Assembly: GCA_038203935.1 (NCBI GenBank)
Contig: JBBRDM010000120.1
Span: 1-17,063, forward strand
DNA from: JANXSG01 sp038203935
Lineage (GTDB): Bacteria > Armatimonadota > Chthonomonadetes > Chthonomonadales > Chthonomonadaceae
Direction of reading: 5' to 3'
Length of the DNA: 17,063 bases
Positions 14,115 through 17,063 of this stretch are shown in pieces. The notes below the pieces were generated by a model. The model was not told the DNA's origin. It saw only the letters and a list, made by a program, of their open reading frames with translations, and did not search any database. Position numbers and translations under genes: made by a program. Every line of letters starts with the position of its first letter. Position 1 is the first letter of the stretch.

Positions 14115-14950
14115 TGTCCGATTCTGAACTGCCATTTAGCTTGAGGATGGATAATGGGGAGGGGGAAACCTCTTCCCGCTCCTCAAATCTTCAGTGGAAG
14201 CGCGTACTTCTCAAACTCTCGGGTGAAGCTTTCGCTGCTGATAATGTGACCTCCAATGCCTCCCCGACCCCATCCTCTGAAAAAAGAGTTGGTCTCAACT
14301 ACAACACCATTCGAGAGATTGCGCGTGAAGTGGTTGCAGCGCATGAAGTGGGAGTTGAGATTGCGATCGTTATAGGCGCCGGTAATATAATTCGAGGCGA
14401 ACGTGCTGCGGAAGCTGGCATGGAACGTGCTGCGGCAGATTACATGGGTATGCTGGGCACCGTCATTAACGGTATGGCTATGCAGGATGCATTAGAAAAG
14501 CTCGGAGTTCAGACGAGGGTGATGAGTGCGCTTTCGATGTCTGAAGTGGCCGAACCTTTTATTCGCAGGCGGGCTATTCGTCATCTTGAAAAAGGACGAA
14601 TCGTCGTTCTCGCAGGCGGTACTGGAAATCCATTCTTCACGACCGATACCGCTGCTGCGCTGCGAGCAAATGAGATTAGAGCAGATGCCGTCCTCAAAGC
14701 GACTAATGTGGATGGAATTTACGATAAGGATCCTCGCAAGTTCTCCGATGCTAAGAAACATATCACCGTGAGTTACGATGAGTGCATTCAGAACAATCTC
14801 CGCGTTATGGACCAGACCGCGTTCACCTTCTGTAAAGAGTACTCTATACCGATAGTGGTATTTGATATTGCCGAAGCAGGCAATATTCGCAGGGTGGTGC
14901 TGGGTGATCCAATCGGTACTACCGTCGGGAATAAAAAACTGCCTGTTTGA
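14114..14950 (+). CDS. pyrH: UMP kinase with N-terminal extension
   Basis: 278 aa against about 235-245 for typical members. PyrH phosphorylates UMP to UDP using ATP, feeding RNA, DNA and UDP-sugar synthesis; it is a cytoplasmic hexamer of the amino-acid-kinase fold. Motifs: KRVLLKLSGEAF (29-40), GAGNIIRG (88-95), DYMGMLGTVINGMA (109-122), GGTGNPFFTTDTAA (168-181) and KATNVDGIYDKDP (195-207). The first 28 residues are polar, Ser/Glu-rich and extra to the family core. A loop after the first strand (about 41-57, Ser/Pro/Asn-rich) is also longer than usual. The ATG overlaps the tsf stop by one base and has only a weak site before it, so it depends on coupling. A later start at Met12 is possible and would shorten the extension without removing it. 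Confidence 0.96.
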   Translation: MSDSELPFSLRMDNGEGETSSRSSNLQWKRVLLKLSGEAFAADNVTSNASPTPSSEKRVGLNYNTIREIAREVVAAHEVGVEIAIVIGAGNIIRGERAAEAGMERAAADYMGMLGTVINGMAMQDALEKLGVQTRVMSALSMSEVAEPFIRRRAIRHLEKGRIVVLAGGTGNPFFTTDTAAALRANEIRADAVLKATNVDGIYDKDPRKFSDAKKHITVSYDECIQNNLRVMDQTAFTFCKEYSIPIVVFDIAEAGNIRRVVLGDPIGTTVGNKKLPV

Positions 14951-14999
14951 TCCTCTTCCAGCCTCTGAGCAGCAGATATACAGGAAGGAATTTTAAATT

Positions 15000-15563
15000 A
15001 TGATACCGGAACTTCTCAAAGAAACCGAAGACCGCATGAAAAAATGCGTTGAATCCGCCCGACATGAATTCACTTTGATTCGAACCGGCCGAGCCAGCCC
15101 TGCAATCCTGGAACATGTACAGGTGGAAGTTTATGGCTCCATGCTGCCCCTTAATCAGGTCGCGGCTGTTTCGGTCCCGGAAGCGCGACAGCTTCTGATT
15201 ACACCTTTTGATCGTGGCGTACTGGCTGCCATCGAAAAGGGAATTATGAAATCCGACGTGAACCTCACTCCGAACAACGATGGATCTGCAATTCGTCTTA
15301 ATATTCCAGCGCTGAATGAAGACCGCCGAAAAGAGATGATCAAGATAGTTCACCAGAAGGCAGAAGCCGGACGTGTGGCCGTCAGAAATGTGCGTCACGA
15401 TTCGGTAAAGAAACTGCAGGCCGCTCGTAAAGATAAGGAAAATCCAATCGCAGAAAATGATGAGAAGAGGGGAGCCGAACAGGTTCAGAAACTCGTGGAT
15501 AAGTATATAATCGAGATCGATGGTCTGTGCAAGACTAAAGAGATCGAAATGATGGAAGTATAG
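15000..15563 (+). CDS. frr: Ribosome recycling factor
   Basis: 187 aa, the usual length. RRF works with EF-G to split post-termination ribosomes. The first domain-I helix ends in FTLIRTGRASPAILEHVQVEVYG (about 25-47), and the sequence continues through SVPEARQLLITPFD (58-71), the NDGSAIRLNIPALNEDRR segment (about 93-110) and the long final helices with VRNVRHDSVKKL. All expected conserved blocks are present and nothing looks damaged. AGGAAGGA (14982-14989) lies 10 nt before the ATG. It sits 49 nt after pyrH and 9 nt before uppS, in the classical pyrH-frr-uppS order. Confidence 0.98.
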   Translation: MIPELLKETEDRMKKCVESARHEFTLIRTGRASPAILEHVQVEVYGSMLPLNQVAAVSVPEARQLLITPFDRGVLAAIEKGIMKSDVNLTPNNDGSAIRLNIPALNEDRRKEMIKIVHQKAEAGRVAVRNVRHDSVKKLQAARKDKENPIAENDEKRGAEQVQKLVDKYIIEIDGLCKTKEIEMMEV

Positions 15564-15572
15564 CGAGCCGAT

Positions 15573-16322
15573 ATGCCTGATACCAGAGCCTCAGCGGAAG
15601 CAGTGGGCATTGACCCTGATCGAATTCCAGAACACATTGCCATTATAATGGATGGCAATGGACGCTGGGCGCGTGAAAAAGGACTGGAGCGCATCGATGG
15701 GCATTGGGAGGGATATCGATCTCTGATGCGTACGGTGTATGCTGCCGATGCTCTTGGAGTAAAGTATCTGACTGTGTTTGGCTTTTCATCAGAAAACTGG
15801 CAGCGGCCAAAAGAAGAGGTCGATGGGCTTATGGGCCTGATTCTCTTCGCGATGAAGGCGGAAATTGATGAACTCGAAGAGAATGAAATTCGAGTTCTTT
15901 TTTCTGGAAGAATTCATGAACTGATTCCCGAAATTCAGGAAGAGTTTGCTTCTGATATGAAACGAACGGCTCATTTCAATCGCATGACTTTTCATCTGGC
16001 GATAAATTATGGCGGCCGAGCAGAAATTGTCGATTCTGTCCGTACGCTCGCGAAAAAAGTCAAGAGCGGCGAGCTTGACCCCGAGAAGATAGACGAGTGC
16101 GATATCTCGAATAACTTATACTTTCCTCATTTACCTGACCCTGACCTCCTGATACGCACCGCCGGCGAGCTGCGCCTATCCAATTTTTTGCTTTGGGAAA
16201 CCGCATATAGTGAGATTTACGTTACACCAACATGCTGGCCGGACTTCGGACGAGATGCACTCATTGTCGCAATTCAAGAATACCAGAAGCGTATACGTAA
16301 ATTTGGCAAAGTGGTTGAGTAA
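15573..16322 (+). CDS. uppS: Isoprenyl transferase (undecaprenyl diphosphate synthase)
   Basis: 249 aa, normal length. This cis-prenyltransferase condenses isopentenyl diphosphate onto farnesyl diphosphate to make the C55 carrier lipid used for peptidoglycan and polysaccharide export. Motifs: HIAIIMDGNGRWA (21-33) with Mg-binding Asp27, GHWEGYRSL (43-51), TVFGFSSENWQRP (67-79), NYGGRAEI (145-152), LLIRTAGELRLSNFLLWE (192-209) and AYSEIYVTPTCWPDF (211-225) with Glu214. RTAGE replaces the more usual RTGGE, a mild change. It follows frr after 9 nt with only a distant purine-rich site, so translation is probably coupled to frr. No cdsA follows; dxr starts 177 nt later. Confidence 0.96.
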   Translation: MPDTRASAEAVGIDPDRIPEHIAIIMDGNGRWAREKGLERIDGHWEGYRSLMRTVYAADALGVKYLTVFGFSSENWQRPKEEVDGLMGLILFAMKAEIDELEENEIRVLFSGRIHELIPEIQEEFASDMKRTAHFNRMTFHLAINYGGRAEIVDSVRTLAKKVKSGELDPEKIDECDISNNLYFPHLPDPDLLIRTAGELRLSNFLLWETAYSEIYVTPTCWPDFGRDALIVAIQEYQKRIRKFGKVVE

Positions 16323-16499
16323 CTATTTTGTGCAATAAATGCGAATTATCATTGCATTTACAGCCGCAGGGTCGCAGCATACAAGCTTGAAACGAGATGC
16401 TGCATGCAAACTCACATCATATTTTAACGCCGCTCAATCAATTTCTGAAAATATCAAAACAGTTATTTATTTACTATAGTGGAGAGGAACTGTTCGCCA
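16323..16499. other. Intergenic region between uppS and dxr
   Basis: 177 nt without a gene. It contains two small inverted repeats: AAATGC/GCATTT (16337-16342, 16354-16359) and GCAGCAT/ATGCTGC (16374-16380, 16397-16403). Neither is followed by a T-run. TACTAT at 16472-16477 resembles a -10 box but has no acceptable -35. GAGAGGAA (16482-16489) is the dxr ribosome binding site. The size of the gap suggests dxr may have its own promoter, but I cannot point to one with confidence. Confidence 0.4.
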
Positions 16500-17063
16500 A
16501 TGAAACGCCTGGTAATACTTGGGTCGACAGGTTCTATTGGAACTCAAGCCATCGATGTGGCTGCCAGACTGCCGGGCCGGTTCCAAATTGTAGGCTTAGC
16601 CGCCAATAATAATATTGATCTTCTGGAGCGTCAGGCAAACGAATACAATGTCTCCAACGTATCCATTGGTAGTGCTGATCAGGCAGCAGAACTTCAAAAG
16701 CGTCTGCCCGGTAGAACTGTCCATTACGGTGTAGAGGGCATGTCGGCGCTATCGACGTTACCTGATGCAGATCTGATAGTGGTTGCAGTAGCGGGAGCGA
16801 TCGGCATTGCTCCGACGCATGCAGCGCTGCACGCGGGAAAAGATATTGCACTGGCAAGTAAAGAGGTACTCGTCGCGGCAGGTGAAGTGACGATGGCCCT
16901 GGCTAAAGAAAAAAAATGTAAGATACTGCCGATTGATAGTGAGCACTCTGCAATTTTCCAATGTCTGCAGGGATCACCTGAAAAAAGTATCGAACGTATC
17001 CTTTTGACAGCATCGGGTGGACCGTTCAGAAAATCATCATTCGAAGATCTACAGAACGTCACT
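16500..17063 (+). CDS. dxr: 1-deoxy-D-xylulose 5-phosphate reductoisomerase, C-terminus cut by window edge
   Basis: ATG at 16500 opens 188 codons running off the right edge; the full enzyme is usually about 380-400 aa. Dxr rearranges and reduces DXP to 2-C-methyl-D-erythritol 4-phosphate with NADPH, the committed step of the MEP isoprenoid pathway in the cytoplasm. The N-terminal NADPH site GSTGSIGTQ (8-16) is present. So are VVAVAGAIGIAPTHAALHAGK (about 94-114), the metal-binding LPIDSEHSAIFQCLQG (143-158, Asp146/Glu148) and TASGGPFR (170-177). The usual ANKE motif reads ASKE (119-122) and is followed by Val. GAGAGGAA lies about 10 nt upstream of the ATG. Its product pathway supplies substrate for UppS encoded just upstream. 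Confidence 0.96.
   Translation, partial: MKRLVILGSTGSIGTQAIDVAARLPGRFQIVGLAANNNIDLLERQANEYNVSNVSIGSADQAAELQKRLPGRTVHYGVEGMSALSTLPDADLIVVAVAGAIGIAPTHAALHAGKDIALASKEVLVAAGEVTMALAKEKKCKILPIDSEHSAIFQCLQGSPEKSIERILLTASGGPFRKSSFEDLQNVT

Noticed and set aside
16337..16403. Inverted repeats after uppS as terminators
   Set aside because: Stems of 6 and 7 bp with loops of 11 and 16 nt and no following T-run. Noted within the intergenic entry only.
1..17063. CRISPR arrays, insertion sequences, tRNA or rRNA genes, prophage or defence islands
   Set aside because: No regularly spaced repeats, transposase or integrase motifs, or structural RNA signatures were seen on reading both strands.

Overview
The window looks like chromosomal DNA of a free-living diderm bacterium with moderate GC (roughly 45-50% by eye). 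An outer membrane is inferred from a Wza-type polysaccharide export protein beside a one-piece Wzz/tyrosine-autokinase, and is compatible with a lipobox lipoprotein. I cannot name the phylum from sequence alone. A deep-branching lineage such as Armatimonadota would fit the mixture of genes, but this is a weak guess.

Layout. (1) 1-3578, minus strand: the end of an exopolysaccharide operon, read from a polysaccharide co-polymerase/tyrosine autokinase into a polysaccharide export protein cut by the left edge. (2) 3579-3870: divergent control region with a very good extended -10 sigma70-type promoter facing right, a 10-bp direct repeat and a five-codon mini-ORF. (3) 3871-6629, plus strand: dihydrolipoyl dehydrogenase (TTG start, unusual N-terminal extension), then a BMP-family lipoprotein, the probable binding component of a nucleoside-type ABC importer. 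(4) 6670-11161, minus strand: a secreted aromatic-rich protein of unknown function and a GH15 glucoamylase/trehalase-like enzyme form one transcription unit ending in a small terminator. Beyond it lies a four-helix membrane protein I do not recognise. (5) 11364-11969, plus strand: pdxT, the glutaminase subunit of PLP synthase, without pdxS beside it. (6) 12195-17063, plus strand: the conserved translation/isoprenoid cluster rpsB-tsf-pyrH-frr-uppS-dxr, with dxr cut by the right edge. cdsA, often found between uppS and dxr, is absent.

The clusters do not form one pathway. rpsB, tsf and frr serve translation, pyrH makes UDP, uppS makes the C55 lipid carrier and dxr is in the MEP pathway that supplies uppS with precursors. 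The C55 carrier also serves peptidoglycan and, probably, the exopolysaccharide machinery at the other end of the window.

Most genes are ordinary. I see no CRISPR array, mobile element, tRNA or rRNA, and no convincing new multi-gene system. The points most worth a second look are translational: three genes (lpdA, pdxT, rpsB) use TTG starts with well-placed Shine-Dalgarno sequences, lpdA has an upstream mini-ORF whose stop overlaps its TTG, and rpsB has a leader with a hairpin and a possible nine-codon peptide. Others are a strong hairpin between rpsB and tsf, an acidic tail on S2, and a lysine-rich insertion with an in-phase slippery A-tract in the tyrosine kinase.
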